From: Prorocentrum cordatum
Lineage: Eukaryota; Sar; Dinophyceae; Prorocentrales; Prorocentraceae
Direction of reading: 5' to 3'
Assembly: GCA_963575745.1 (NCBI GenBank)
Contig: CAUYUJ010019948.1
Span: forward strand, 608,918 to 672,917
DNA length: 64,000 nt
A model generated the notes under the pieces. It saw nothing but the letters and a program-made list of their open reading frames with translations. It ran no database searches and was not told the DNA's origin. Of the stretch, positions 53,411-62,721 are shown piece by piece. The translations under genes were made by a program, and so were the position numbers. How positions within the stretch are numbered: the stretch's first letter is position 1; each line of letters starts with the position of its first letter.

Positions 53411-55903
53411 ATGTCCGAGGACGTCAAGTCAGGCCCCCTGAATGATGCCGCCATGTTGCGCAGCCGCTATGCCTTGAAGGACTCCGAGGGGCAGCGGTTG
53501 AAGGCCAACATCTCCTTGGAGGATATCAGCGTCCACCCGCAGAACAGGGGTGGAACGTGCCCCTCCGCTGCCAGAGTGGTTAATCTCCTGTGTGGGATTC
53601 TGAAAGACAGGTTCCTCAAGAACGAGGCGCAGCACGAAGCAGTGGTTGTTCAGGAACTCCCTGCCGGGAAGAAGGCCGATTACGAGCGCCTCCATGGCAA
53701 GCCGTACAAGGCGCGCGCGGACCACAACAAGCAGAAAACGGAGTCCGTGGAGGCTCTACGCTCGGCGTACACAAGCTTGTCAACGTTCAACTACGGGGCG
53801 CTGAGCCACTGCACGCTAACCCTTGGTCTGCTGATCCTCAAGCACGGCGCAGTGTGGGTCATTCCCGAAGAACACAAAGGATGTGGTTTGGAGGAGTTCC
53901 AGACAGGTCCAGGTGGCTCCTGGGATATCCCAAAAATGCGTCGCGCACCGAAGTTCACAGAACTCATGGACGTGCTCGATAACGGTTTGCTTTGCGAGGT
54001 GCTCTCGTGGGAAATTCACTTCGATGCCGACTTCGCGCAAGGCCCGGCGCTCATTTCCGCGGCCCTGAACGACCCGCAGGGAAAAGGTGTGACCTCTCAC
54101 GAAATCGAGCTCCTGACGTCCGTCGCTGATCTCGTCGCCACCGCAGCAGCGGAGGCCAAGAAAGCATCGTCGGGATCTGAGAAAGGGCAGCCCTTGAATA
54201 TCCCGTACGACACTATTCTGAAGGCCTGCGCGCAACGACGCCCCGAGTACGCGAAGGCCAAATGGTTCGAGGACATGCTCACTTTCGCGATCAACGTAGG
54301 GGCCGCATCAGGGCAGCTCATACCGCAAATTCTGGATTATGACAGACGTTGGGTGGATCACAAAATACGCTCCCTGTCACCAGCCACATGGGGCGTTCTC
54401 AACCAACTCCCCATAGAGTGTCCCCATGTGAAGGTTGCCCTTGTCATGAGGGCGTACTCGCAAGAGCCGAGGTGCGGACAATGCCCCGCGCCGGAAACGG
54501 CTCGGGGACACAGCGAGGGCAGCAGTCGGGCACAGGACCTCAATGCTTTGTTGGGGTATGTCTGTCGCATCTTGGCCCCCGCAGCAGCGGAGGCCCACGG
54601 GGAGGAGAAGAGCGCGACTTTGACCGCGGGGGCGGTTCTGACTGCGACGGAGGCCTTCTACCAGGCGTGCGTAAGGGTGAAGGCTTGCAAACCTCGTCTG
54701 GAGGCAGTTGTGGAGGCCGTGTGCGAGGCAGCGCGTCCGCACTATGCTGAAGTACGCGAGGCCTGGCAGAAAATGGAAAAGAACGCACAGAAAGAGTTCC
54801 CGCTCCCTCCTGCGCCGTGGACCGACAAGCTGCCCGCGGCCCCCGAGAACCCCGATGGCCCTCGCAGCAGCGGAGGTGGCGAGGGCCCTCGCCCGCAGCC
54901 AGTACTAATAGAGTTCAACGAAGAAGACAAGCCTCTGAACAGGCAGATGTCTGAAGTGTCAAAGCCCGTGAACAGCCTGATGGTGGTCCCAGTGAAATCG
55001 TGGCACGCTTCGGCTCCGTCTGCCAATCTCGACACAGACAGGTGGCACCAAGCAAGCATCGCGGAAGTCATGGCTAGCTTCCATCGTCACGCGGACACTT
55101 GCGCCCAACCCGTCCAGATGCAATATGACGTTCAAGCCAGGAGTGCCCATGTGGTGGCTACTGAGGACATCGCCGAGGGGAAACTGATGCTCTTCCCTTG
55201 CTGCCCCACCGCGAAGATTTCCCCGGAAGTCTCGAGCAACCCGCGGGCAGTGGAGGTGCTAGTCGGTGAGAAACGTCCGACTCCTGTCGAGCAAATGGAA
55301 AAGTATTGGGCAACACCCGATTTCAAATTACCAGAGCTGGAGCTCAAGCCCGCGCCGCAGGGAGCGGCCTCCGCAGCAGCGGAGGGTGCGCAGGGCGAGG
55401 CGCCCGTTGGTCCGGAGCTCGACGGGGCGGCCCCCGCAGCAGCGGCGGCTGCACAGGGCGAGGCCGACCAGTCAGAGAATCCGTGCCAGTTCAAGTTCGG
55501 AGGTACCGAGTCCTTGCGCTTCTTTCGGGGAGTTGAGAGGATGACGCCAGAAGAACTTGCCCGAGCCCAGCTAGTGCAGGGACAGGAGCACTGGAAGTTC
55601 AACGTTGCATTTCGACCACAAGAGTTCCAGACAATGACAAAGTGCCAGCCAGCCGCCCCCCTCCGCGTCTGCAGCGTGCTTGTCCCGTGCATGCACAACG
55701 CGATGCCGCTGGTGCGCGGAGATCGGCTGATGCTGCAGATCACTAAGGAGAAGAGGGCCACCGACACCCAAAAGGAGAAGCAGGCATGGCAAAAGGAGCA
55801 GAAAGAGAAGGAGAAGAAACGGAAGAAGGACGCGGAGGAGGGACGGAAAGCCCCAAAGAGCGGTAAGATGACAATCCCTGGCCAGGGGGCCCACTTCGTG
55901 TGA
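53411..55903 (+). CDS. ORF A: intact 830-codon protein of unknown function
   Basis: The longest intact non-repetitive frame in the window, starting MSEDVKSGPLNDAAMLRSRY at an ATG 11 bp after hairpin 1 of family 2. The N-terminal ~340 residues look globular and mixed alpha/beta (SLEDISVHPQNRGGTCPSAA, CTLTLGLLILKHGAVWVIPE, LMDVLDNGLLCEVLSWEIHF). Hairpins are read in frame as short Ala-rich inserts (ATAAAEAKK, APAAAEAHG, ASAAAEGAQ, APAAAAAAQ). The C-terminus is a Lys/Glu-rich helix (KEKQAWQKEQKEKEKKRKKD). No catalytic signature recognised. Context suggests an accessory transposon protein, but a host gene is possible. Confidence 0.7.
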   Translation: MSEDVKSGPLNDAAMLRSRYALKDSEGQRLKANISLEDISVHPQNRGGTCPSAARVVNLLCGILKDRFLKNEAQHEAVVVQELPAGKKADYERLHGKPYKARADHNKQKTESVEALRSAYTSLSTFNYGALSHCTLTLGLLILKHGAVWVIPEEHKGCGLEEFQTGPGGSWDIPKMRRAPKFTELMDVLDNGLLCEVLSWEIHFDADFAQGPALISAALNDPQGKGVTSHEIELLTSVADLVATAAAEAKKASSGSEKGQPLNIPYDTILKACAQRRPEYAKAKWFEDMLTFAINVGAASGQLIPQILDYDRRWVDHKIRSLSPATWGVLNQLPIECPHVKVALVMRAYSQEPRCGQCPAPETARGHSEGSSRAQDLNALLGYVCRILAPAAAEAHGEEKSATLTAGAVLTATEAFYQACVRVKACKPRLEAVVEAVCEAARPHYAEVREAWQKMEKNAQKEFPLPPAPWTDKLPAAPENPDGPRSSGGGEGPRPQPVLIEFNEEDKPLNRQMSEVSKPVNSLMVVPVKSWHASAPSANLDTDRWHQASIAEVMASFHRHADTCAQPVQMQYDVQARSAHVVATEDIAEGKLMLFPCCPTAKISPEVSSNPRAVEVLVGEKRPTPVEQMEKYWATPDFKLPELELKPAPQGAASAAAEGAQGEAPVGPELDGAAPAAAAAAQGEADQSENPCQFKFGGTESLRFFRGVERMTPEELARAQLVQGQEHWKFNVAFRPQEFQTMTKCQPAAPLRVCSVLVPCMHNAMPLVRGDRLMLQITKEKRATDTQKEKQAWQKEQKEKEKKRKKDAEEGRKAPKSGKMTIPGQGAHFV

Positions 55904-56670
55904 TCCCGCCGCAGCAGCGGAGGGTGCGCGAAACAGGGCGGCAGATGACAGCGGCCGATGATCCACCCGTCGCAGCCCGCAGCCGTCAGCTGGAGGGGAG
56001 GAGGAAAAAGGGCGGGGAGAGGAGGTCGAAGAGGGAGGGGGGAGGGGGGCAGCAGAAACAGCACAAGACAGGGATGGGAGAGGTCACGCATCAGCCGCAG
56101 TAGTGTCGGCGGTACGTCAATTCTCATGGCGGCGCGGCGGTCGCTGAGAAATGGAGCAAGTGCGAGGGCCTGCAAATGCGGAAAATGTGAGTGCCTCTCG
56201 TCCCCTCCCCTCCTCTTCCTCCATGAGATCTCTCTCCTGGTGCATATCCCCTGCCAGGTCTCGTCCTGCTCCTCTCCCTCTGTGTTCGTCCTGCCCTCCC
56301 CTCACGCCTCGCCTCCGTCTCCGTCCCCCCTCGTCCGTTCCTGCCCCCCTCCCGTGTCCTGTTTTCCTCTCTCCGTTCTCATCGCCCTGCTCATCGTCCT
56401 GCCGTCCTGTTCGCGGGACCCCCTGCGGGGCAGAGGGGCGGTCAAAGCGCGCAAGGCCCCCCCCCCCCCTCTGTGACAGAGGGGTGGTCGTTCGATCAGG
56501 ACGCCCCCCCCCCTGCGGGACAGAGGGTCGGTCAGAGCACACAAGGCCCCCCCTCAAGGGACAGAGGAGCGGTCAAGGGACAGGGAGGGCAGCTGCGCTC
56601 GTTCGGAGAGAAGGAGGGGGAGGGGTTGGATGAGATGGAAGGATGCTCGAGGAGGGAGCATGATGCTGAT
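55904..56670 (+). other. Intergenic: hairpin, purine/pyrimidine tracts, ACAGAGGGGCGGTC repeats
   Basis: One imperfect family-2 hairpin at 55907-55924, a purine-rich stretch at 55985-56060, a pyrimidine-rich stretch at 56195-56400, then about four ~40-50-bp units with ACAGAGGGKYGGTC and C runs (56435-56590). The purine then pyrimidine arrangement could mark introns or untranslated sequence. No gene seen. Confidence 0.5.
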
Positions 56671-56801
56671 GAGGAGTAGGAGGATCTGTTCGAGACGAGG
56701 AGTCCGCTTTCCATAGCCGTTTTCAGGCGGATCACCAGTGAGGGGATCAGGCACCTATGACGCGGGTGCCTTCGCAGCAGCGAGGGCTTGCGCGCGGCGG
56801 C

Positions 56802-57786
56802 ATGAAACGCAAGGCAGAGGAAACATGGCGGAATGTCGTTGTCGGGAAAGCAGCGCGCCAAGATGGCGCGAGCATGGGGGTGCTCTGCGTGACGGGCGGG
56901 CTGTGCCGAAGTCACGAGGGAGCAGCGGGATTTGCTCTGGAATACGAGGAGCGCTATGTTTCCTTTGGCGGCGAGGAAAGCCTAGAAGCCTTCGTGCCCG
57001 TCGGAAAGCACCGCCTGTGGATGCTCAAGGTGGTCGGTGGTCTCAGTGCCGTGAAGGGCGCCTTGAACGAAACGACCATATTAGAGCAATTGGTTGGGAA
57101 GCTTCGCGCCGGAGAAGGAGACAACGTGGATGAAGCGGGGGCTCCTGTGAAAAAGGCCCCCGCAGCAGCGGGGGTTGCAGCCGGAGCTTCCGCGGCAGCG
57201 GGAGAAAAAGGTCGGGATCCCATGGCGGATCTCCTCGGAACCGTCAAGGGCGCATCGAAAGCGAAGAAGGTGGCGGCGCGTGGCCAACCCGAGAAAACCC
57301 ATGAGAAACAGAAAGGATTTTCTCGAGGCGCGCTCTGCAGAGTAGCCATGCCGATGTCTCCTAAGCCAGATGAGGCCGACACGAAAGAGGTTATGGTGTA
57401 TGAGAACAAGCATGGGCAACTACTCGTTCAGAGTCAGGACCTGCCTTGGCTTCTGCATTACCTGTGCGAGGAGAGCCAGGGCAAAAGCGTTCCCGAACCC
57501 GAAGACGACGACGACGACGCTTTGGACGAGAAGCGCCCGTGGACCACCAGGCGGTGCCCCTCTGGGATGTGGACAGTGGAGGTCAGTCAAAGGAGGGCCA
57601 ATGGCAGGCCGAAAATGGGCTTCCAGGATTCAGGATCTGAACGAGGAGAAATGGTCCACAGGCGTGGCGTTGACGGAAGTGACGACGCCCTTGAGACAGT
57701 CCACCCGTGCGCAGCAGAAGCAGGTTCTTCTTGCGTTCTTGGAGGACGTGGTCAAGAAAGCCATCAAGCAGGAAACAGAGAAGTGA
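56802..57786 (+). pseudogene. Gene B copy 1, 4-bp insertion
   Basis: Starts MKRKAEETWRNVVVGKAARQ at 56802; an upstream in-frame ATG at 56757 is absent from copy 2, so 56802 is preferred. An N-terminal globular block (SMGVLCVTGGLCRSHEGAAG, YVSFGGEESLEAFVPVGKHR), then an Ala-rich linker encoding two family-2 hairpins (57157-57174, 57188-57205), then KEVMVYENKHGQLLVQSQDL and PWLLHYLCEESQGK. A duplicated GTCA near 57582-57589 shifts the frame; the natural C-terminus (DLNEEKWSTGVALTEVTTPL...KAIKQETEK) is read in another frame to the stop at 57786. No family recognised. Confidence 0.55.
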
Positions 57787-58082
57787 TGTCCTCGTTATCC
57801 GCTCGCTGGCGCGCGCCGCAGCAGCGGCGCGCTGACCGCTACAACTGCTTGTTTTACGCAGACAGACTCGGTGTTTGCACCGCAGCAGCGGCGCGCTGAC
57901 CGCTGAGGTGGATGCCTGCGGGTTTCTGTCGACTGGACAGGGGTGAGGGCACGCGCGGGGGATCGCGAGCCTGCGGCTCTCCAGCGCTCGCGCGCTAGAG
58001 GACAAAGGAACTCGCGGAATCTGGCGAGGAGGGGGCGGGGGGGCTGGGACAAGTAGGAGGGGGAGGAGGAGCAGGAGGAGGA

Positions 58083-58113
<31 letters not shown>

Positions 58114-58248
58114 CAGGAGCAGCAGCAGCAGCACCCGCAGCAGCACCGACAGGAGGATCACTGCGAGGATGCGGCCGTTTGCTTGCCCTGCGGCGCTGGG
58201 CTCGAGACAAGAGGGCGGCCGCGCGTGCGCGCGCATGGCTTCGGCCTC

Positions 58249-58482
58249 ATGGCCGCCGCAGCCGCTCCGCCCCCAGGCCCAGGAGACGCTCGCCCTGCAA
58301 GCGCGCCTCTGCGCGTCGGGCACGACCGCGAGGCCAACGAATTTGTGGAGTTTTGGTACCAACAAGACAAAACGAAAGACCCCGACAGAGTGCTCATGAA
58401 CCCACGGAAACTAAAGAGGCCAATATTCGGATTCGGGCAATTACGTTATGCGCCGCAGCAGCGGCGCGGCTTGCCATTATGA
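58249..58482 (+). pseudogene. N-terminal exon of large gene, copy 1
   Basis: Starts MAAAAAPPPGPGDARPASAP, then LRVGHDREANEFVEFWYQQD and KTKDPDRVLMNPRKLK, which also open the downstream large gene. The frame ends just past hairpin 58450-58467. Duplicated with the 1.9-kb unit; no downstream body follows, so it is a dead 5' duplicate. Confidence 0.5.
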
Positions 58483-58732
58483 ATCTGGCAAACGCATATG
58501 GAAGAATATTCATTTATGCTCGCAGTGGCCGTGTCCCAGCGACCACCGTCTGGCGGACGGTTCTGTGGACTACAAGAAGTGGTCAGGTTTTGGAGTCCGA
58601 TGAGGAGTAGGAGGATCTGTTCGAGACGAGGAGTCCGCTTTCCATAGCCGTTTTCAGGCGGATCACCAGTGAGGGGAGCTGACACCTAGAACGCGGGCGC
58701 CTTCGCAGCAGCGAGGGCTTGCGCGCGGCGGC

Positions 58733-59711
58733 ATGAAACGCAAGGCAGAGGAAACATGGCGGGATGTCGTTGTCGGGAAAGCAGCGCGCCAAGATGGCGC
58801 GAGCATGGGGGTGCTCTGCGCGACGGGCGGGCTGTGCCGAAGTCACGAGGGAGCAGCGGGATTTGCTCTGGAATGCGAGGAGCGCTATGTTTCCTTTGGC
58901 GGCGAGGAAAGCCTAGAAGCCTTCGTGACCATCGGAAAGCACCGCCTGTGGATGCTCAAGGTGGTCGGTGGTCTCAGCGCCGTGAAGGGCGCCTTGAACG
59001 AAACAACCATGTTAGAGCAATTGGTTGGGAAGCTTCGCGCCGGAGAAGGAGACAACGTGGATGAAGCGGGGACCCCTGTGAAAAAGGCCCCCGCAGCAGC
59101 GGGGGTTGCAGCGGGAGCTTCCGCAGCAGCGGGAGAAACAGGTCGGGATCCCATGGCGGATCTCTCCGGAACCGTCAAGGGCGCATCGAAAGCGAAGAAG
59201 GTGGCGGCGTGTAGCCAACCCGAGAAAACCCTTTGAGAAACAGAAAGAAATTTCTCGAGGCACGCTCTGCAGAGTAACCGTGCCGATGTCTCCTAAGCCA
59301 GATGATGCCGACACGAAAGAGGTCATGGTGCATGAGAACAAGCATGGGCAACTGATCGTTCAGAGTCAGGACCTGCCATGGTTTCTGCATTACCTGTACG
59401 AGGAGAGCCAGGGCAAAAGCGTCCCCGAACCCAAAGACGACGACGACGCTTTGGACGAGAAGCGCCCGTGGACCACCAGGTGGTGCCCCTCTGGGATGTA
59501 GACAGTGGAGGTCAAAGGAGGGCCAATGGCAGGCCGAAAAAGGGCCTCCAGGGTTCAGGATCTGAACGAGGAGAAATGGTCCACAGGCGTGGCGTTGACG
59601 GAAGCGACGACGCCCTTGAAACAGCCCACCCGTGCGCAGCAGAAGCAGGTTCTTCTAGCGTCCTTGGGGGGCGTGGTCCAGAAAGCCATCAAGCAGGAAA
59701 CAGAGAAGTGA
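58733..59711 (+). pseudogene. Gene B copy 2, independent frameshift and stop
   Basis: Starts MKRKAEETWRDVVVGKAARQ. A 1-nt insertion near 59232 ends the frame after QPEKTL, and the rest continues in the next frame (RGTLCRVTVPMSPKPDDADT). A TGG-to-TAG change at 59499-59501 (Trp in copy 1) stops it again, and the C-terminus ELW-like end (59505-59711, ending KAIKQETEK) follows in the same frame. It lacks the GTCA duplication of copy 1. The two copies therefore carry different lesions and their common ancestor had an open frame of about 320 codons. Confidence 0.6.
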
Positions 59712-60156
59712 TGTCCTCGTTATCCGCTCGCTGGCGCGCGCCGCAGCAGCGGCGCGCTGACCGCTACAACTGCTTGTTTTATGCAGACAGACTCGGTGTT
59801 TGCACCGCAGCAGCGGCGCGCTGACCGCTGAGGTGGATGCCTGCGGGTTTCTGTCGACTGGACAGGGGTGAGGGCACGCGCGGGGGATCGCGAGCCTGCG
59901 GCTCTCCAGCGCTCGCGCGCTAGAGGACAAAGGAACTCGCGGAATCTGGCGAGGAGGGGGTGGATGGGGCTGGGACAAGTGGGAGGGGGAGGAGGAGGGG
60001 GGGGAGGAGGAGGAGGAGGAGGAGCAGCAGCAGCAGCAGCGCCCGCAGCAGCACCGACAGGAGGATCACTGCGAGGATGCGGCCGTTTGCTTGCCCTGCG
60101 GCGCTGGGCTCGAAACAAGAGGGCGGCCGCGTGTGCGCGCGCATGGCTTCGGCCTC

Positions 60157-61200
60157 ATGGCCGCCGCAGCCGCTCCGCCCCCAGGCCCAGGAGACGCTCG
60201 CCCTGCAAACGCGCCTCTGCGGGTCGGGCACGACCGCGAGGCCAACGAATTTGTGGAGTTTTGGTACCAACAAGACAAAACGAAAGACCCCGACAGAGTG
60301 CTCATGAACCCACGGAAACTAAAGGGACAATATTCGGATTCGGGTACGTTATGCGCCGCAGCAGCGGCGCGGCTTGCCATTATGAATCTGGCAAGCGCAT
60401 ATGTAAGAATATTCATGTATGCTCGCAGTGGCCGCGTCCCAGCGACCACCGTCTGGCGGACGGTTCTGTGGACTACAATAAGTGGTCAGACTTGCCCTGG
60501 CATTTAGCGCATTGCGCGGGCGGGTGGCCCGCAGGAGCTGGAGCCCCCGCAGCAGCGGGGGCGCCGGCCGAGGCGTGCGAGGTCCCTGCTGAAGCGGCAG
60601 CGGAGCCGTGGGTGGGCCCTGCTGAAGGCCCCGCAGCAGCGGGGCCGTCAGCGGAGGCGTGCGTGGCCCCTGCTGAAGTGGCAGCGGAGTCGTGCGCGGG
60701 CTCTTCTGACGGCCCCGCAGCAGCGGGTGCGTCAGCGGAAGCGTGCGCGGCCCCTCCTGAAGTGGCGGCGGCGCCGTGCGTGGGCCCTTCTGAAGGCCCC
60801 GCAACAGCTGGGGCGTGCGTAGGTCCTGCTGGCGCGCACGGCGCCGACGCCATCGCCGGGGCCGCTTCCGCAGTGGAGGCTGCCCTGAAGGACTCCGCGG
60901 CAACAGCAGCCCTCTCAGCAAAGGGGGTTGCCCCTGTTGCTCCCCCCGAACCCGCCCCGCTTGCTGTTCGCGACATAGCGGAGCCCGTGCTTACAGGGGC
61001 GGAGATTGCTGCAGTGACCGCCTTTGAAAAGACAGCCGCGAATGCAGGCGCTGTGGTTGCCCCGCCCGCGCCTGCAGGGGCACTTTCAGAACAAGGCCAG
61101 AGGTGCTTCGAGAAATTGATGAAGTTGTCGCGCAGTATTCGCGGAAGGCCGGGGGGGGGGCCGAGAGTGGATAGGGCATTCTGTTTTCGTAATCTTTGCA
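60157..61200 (+). pseudogene. Large transposon gene: N-terminal region and Ala/Pro linker
   Basis: Start MAAAAAPPPGPGDARPANAP at 60157. The sense frame changes across hairpin 60351-60368 and resumes as SGKRICKNIHVCSQWPRPSD, HRLADGSVDYNKWSDLPWHL and AHCAGGW. Then about 170 residues of Ala/Pro/Glu repeats built around family-2 hairpins (60543-60562, 60627-60646, 60713, 60798), and a more ordered stretch (GQRCFEKLMKLSRSIRGRPG, FCFRNLCTYAE). A run of G at about 61151-61160 and a shift near 61210 separate it from the OTU-like part. It is probably the N-terminus of one OTU-transposase protein. Confidence 0.5.
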
Positions 61201-61203
61201 CTT

Positions 61204-62303
61204 ATGCGGAAGGTGCGCGTCTACGCGTGGGAAGGACGGAACAGAGTCGACCTTTGCAAAGCTGTGTTGCCGCCGTGGAAATTGGGGGAGTTAACCCGCG
61301 AGCCTGCGGCGGACGCGATCGCGTGTTGCGCCGCCCCCCGAGATTCGGGGCCTCCGGACTGGGCCCCCGTGTCGGAGGAGTACCCTTTGATTCTATGCAA
61401 TCATTTTATCGCAGGCGTCTCCACATACTTTGTGGACATCACGGGAGATGTTTCGACGGTGGGCGGTTTCTATTATGCTCTCGGTGCGTTCGTCGTGTCC
61501 ACAGTCGCAGACGGGGACTGCGGTTTGGATTGCATGTTGCGGATGACCCAGGAGGTTTCCACGCGAGAGTCTCGCAGGGAGCTCCGCCAGGACAGTTGCT
61601 CTCTCCGACCACCCTGATCCTTCGCTTCCATCTCTGCTGCCCCCGCATGCTCTCCCCCTCCTTCCCTCCCCATTTTTCCTTCATGCCTCTCCCATCGCGC
61701 CCCCCTCTCCCCTCGTGGCCCCCCCACCGAGTCTCCTTGCCCCTCCTCCATGCCCGCCTGTCAGGAAATCGCGGACTACATTGTGCAAAGGGTGCGTCTG
61801 GCGCGGTTCCTCGACGTGATGGTCCTGGCACAAGAAGTCACGCAGGATGACGTCCAGGAGCTTCGTCGCCTGCAGAGCGCCTTAGACGACGAAGAACTTG
61901 TCCCGCAGCCTGGCCGCGCCGCCCCCCCGAGAGCACAGGGCGCTGCCGCCGCAGCAGCGGCGGCGCCACCTGAGGACTTGGCAGTGGTGGAAGCCGACGC
62001 CGAGGCAGTCTGTCAGGAGCTCGTGCAAGCCATCCAATGGAGGACAGGATTGAAAGACGCTGCGTGCGCCCTGGACGTAGCTCGGGAGTTGATGCCCGCA
62101 GAGCGGGGGGAGCAGCTCTTGAGGTGCAGGAACCGCGGCTGCGAGCGCAAAGCCCCCGCCCAGAACAAGAAGCGCGTGGTGGCCCCGTCGCTCCTGTGCT
62201 CGAGGATGAAGATAGCGGGTGCTTTCGACGAGCACATGCGCTCTTTAGGCTGGGCGCCTGGAGAGCGCTTTCCGTATGGAGGGGCGCGTTCATTCATGGA
62301 TGC
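61204..62303 (+). CDS. OTU-protease-like domain of large transposon gene (two exons)
   Basis: Exon 61204-61590 reads VRVYAWEGRNRVDLCKAVLP, EEYPLILCNHFIAGVSTYF and FVVSTVADGDCGLDCMLRMT. The D-G-D-C-G-L-D pattern matches the DGxC nucleophile motif of OTU cysteine proteases. Removing 61591-61764 joins STRESRRELRQ to EIADYIVQRVRLARFLDVMV in frame. The second exon (61765-62303) continues with helices, family-2 hairpin 61947-61966 read as Ala-rich, and PSLLCSRMKIAGAFDEHMRS, LGWAPGERFPYGGARSFMDA. The catalytic His/Asp are not located. The start at 61204 is only the first Met after a frame break. Confidence 0.6.
61591..61764 (+). other. Candidate GA-AG intron, 174 bp
   Basis: Boundaries CGCCAG|GACAGT and CTGTCAG|GAAATC. 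The interval is pyrimidine-rich, contains an in-frame TGA, and interrupts the OTU-like domain exactly where the two halves join. CAGGA is repeated at both junctions (61588-61592 and 61762-61766). GA donors occur in dinoflagellate introns. Confidence 0.65.
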
Positions 62304-62369
62304 GTAGGACTGGGGTACCATGTCCCATACCTCTCTTTTTTTTTTGTCCCTTTTTTTTTTTTCTCTTAG
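62304..62369 (+). other. Candidate GT-AG intron, 66 bp
   Basis: GATGC|GTAGGACTGG ... TTTTTTCTCTTAG|GCAAGC. Removal joins RSFMDA to QAHARLRRWHKGFSVVEKRL in frame. Strong polypyrimidine tract before the AG. Confidence 0.6.
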
Positions 62370-62508
62370 GCAAGCGCACGCACGTCTGCGGCGCTGGCAC
62401 AAGGGCTTTTCTGTCGTCGAAAAACGCCTCCGCAGTAGCGGAGGCTGTTCGGCATCCGCCGGGGACACGAGACGCAGCAACGGGCAGGGGCGCCTCCTTC
62501 GTTTTTTT
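62370..62508 (+). CDS. Small exon of transposon gene
   Basis: Reads QAHARLRRWHKGFSVVEKRL then RSSGGCSASAGDTRRSNGQG. Hairpin 62427-62446 (loop AGTA) is in frame. Its 3' boundary is uncertain; a GT follows at about 62502, but the phase to the next exon does not fit, so either the junction differs or an indel exists. Confidence 0.4.
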
Positions 62509-62526
62509 TGTTCTCTTTTTTTTTTT

Positions 62527-62580
<54 letters not shown>

Positions 62581-62628
62581 TTTTCTTTTTTTTTTGTTTT
62601 TTTTTCTTTTTTTTGGGTTCTTTTTTTT

Positions 62629-62690
<62 letters not shown>

Positions 62691-62721
62691 TTTTTGTTTT
62701 TTTTTTTTTTTTTCTTTCAAG
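62502..62721 (+). other. Poly(T)-dominated interval, probable intron
   Basis: About 200 bp of T broken by single G, C or A, ending TTTCTTTCAAG before the transposase exon at 62722. Length is likely unreliable in assembly. Phe- or Lys-rich open frames across it are artefacts. Confidence 0.6.

Larger units (their letters stand above)
56671..60490 (+). repeat. 1.9-kb tandem duplication (56671-58590 and 58602-60490)
   Basis: GAGGAGTAGGAGGATCTGTT starts at 56671 and 58602 (offset 1931). The copies end at GTGGACTACAA-AAGTGGTCAG (58564 and 60467, offset 1903). Sequence between is nearly identical by eye, with scattered substitutions and a few indels. Each copy contains gene B, three to five family-2 hairpins, a GGA-rich tract and the N-terminus of the large downstream gene. 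Confidence 0.9.
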
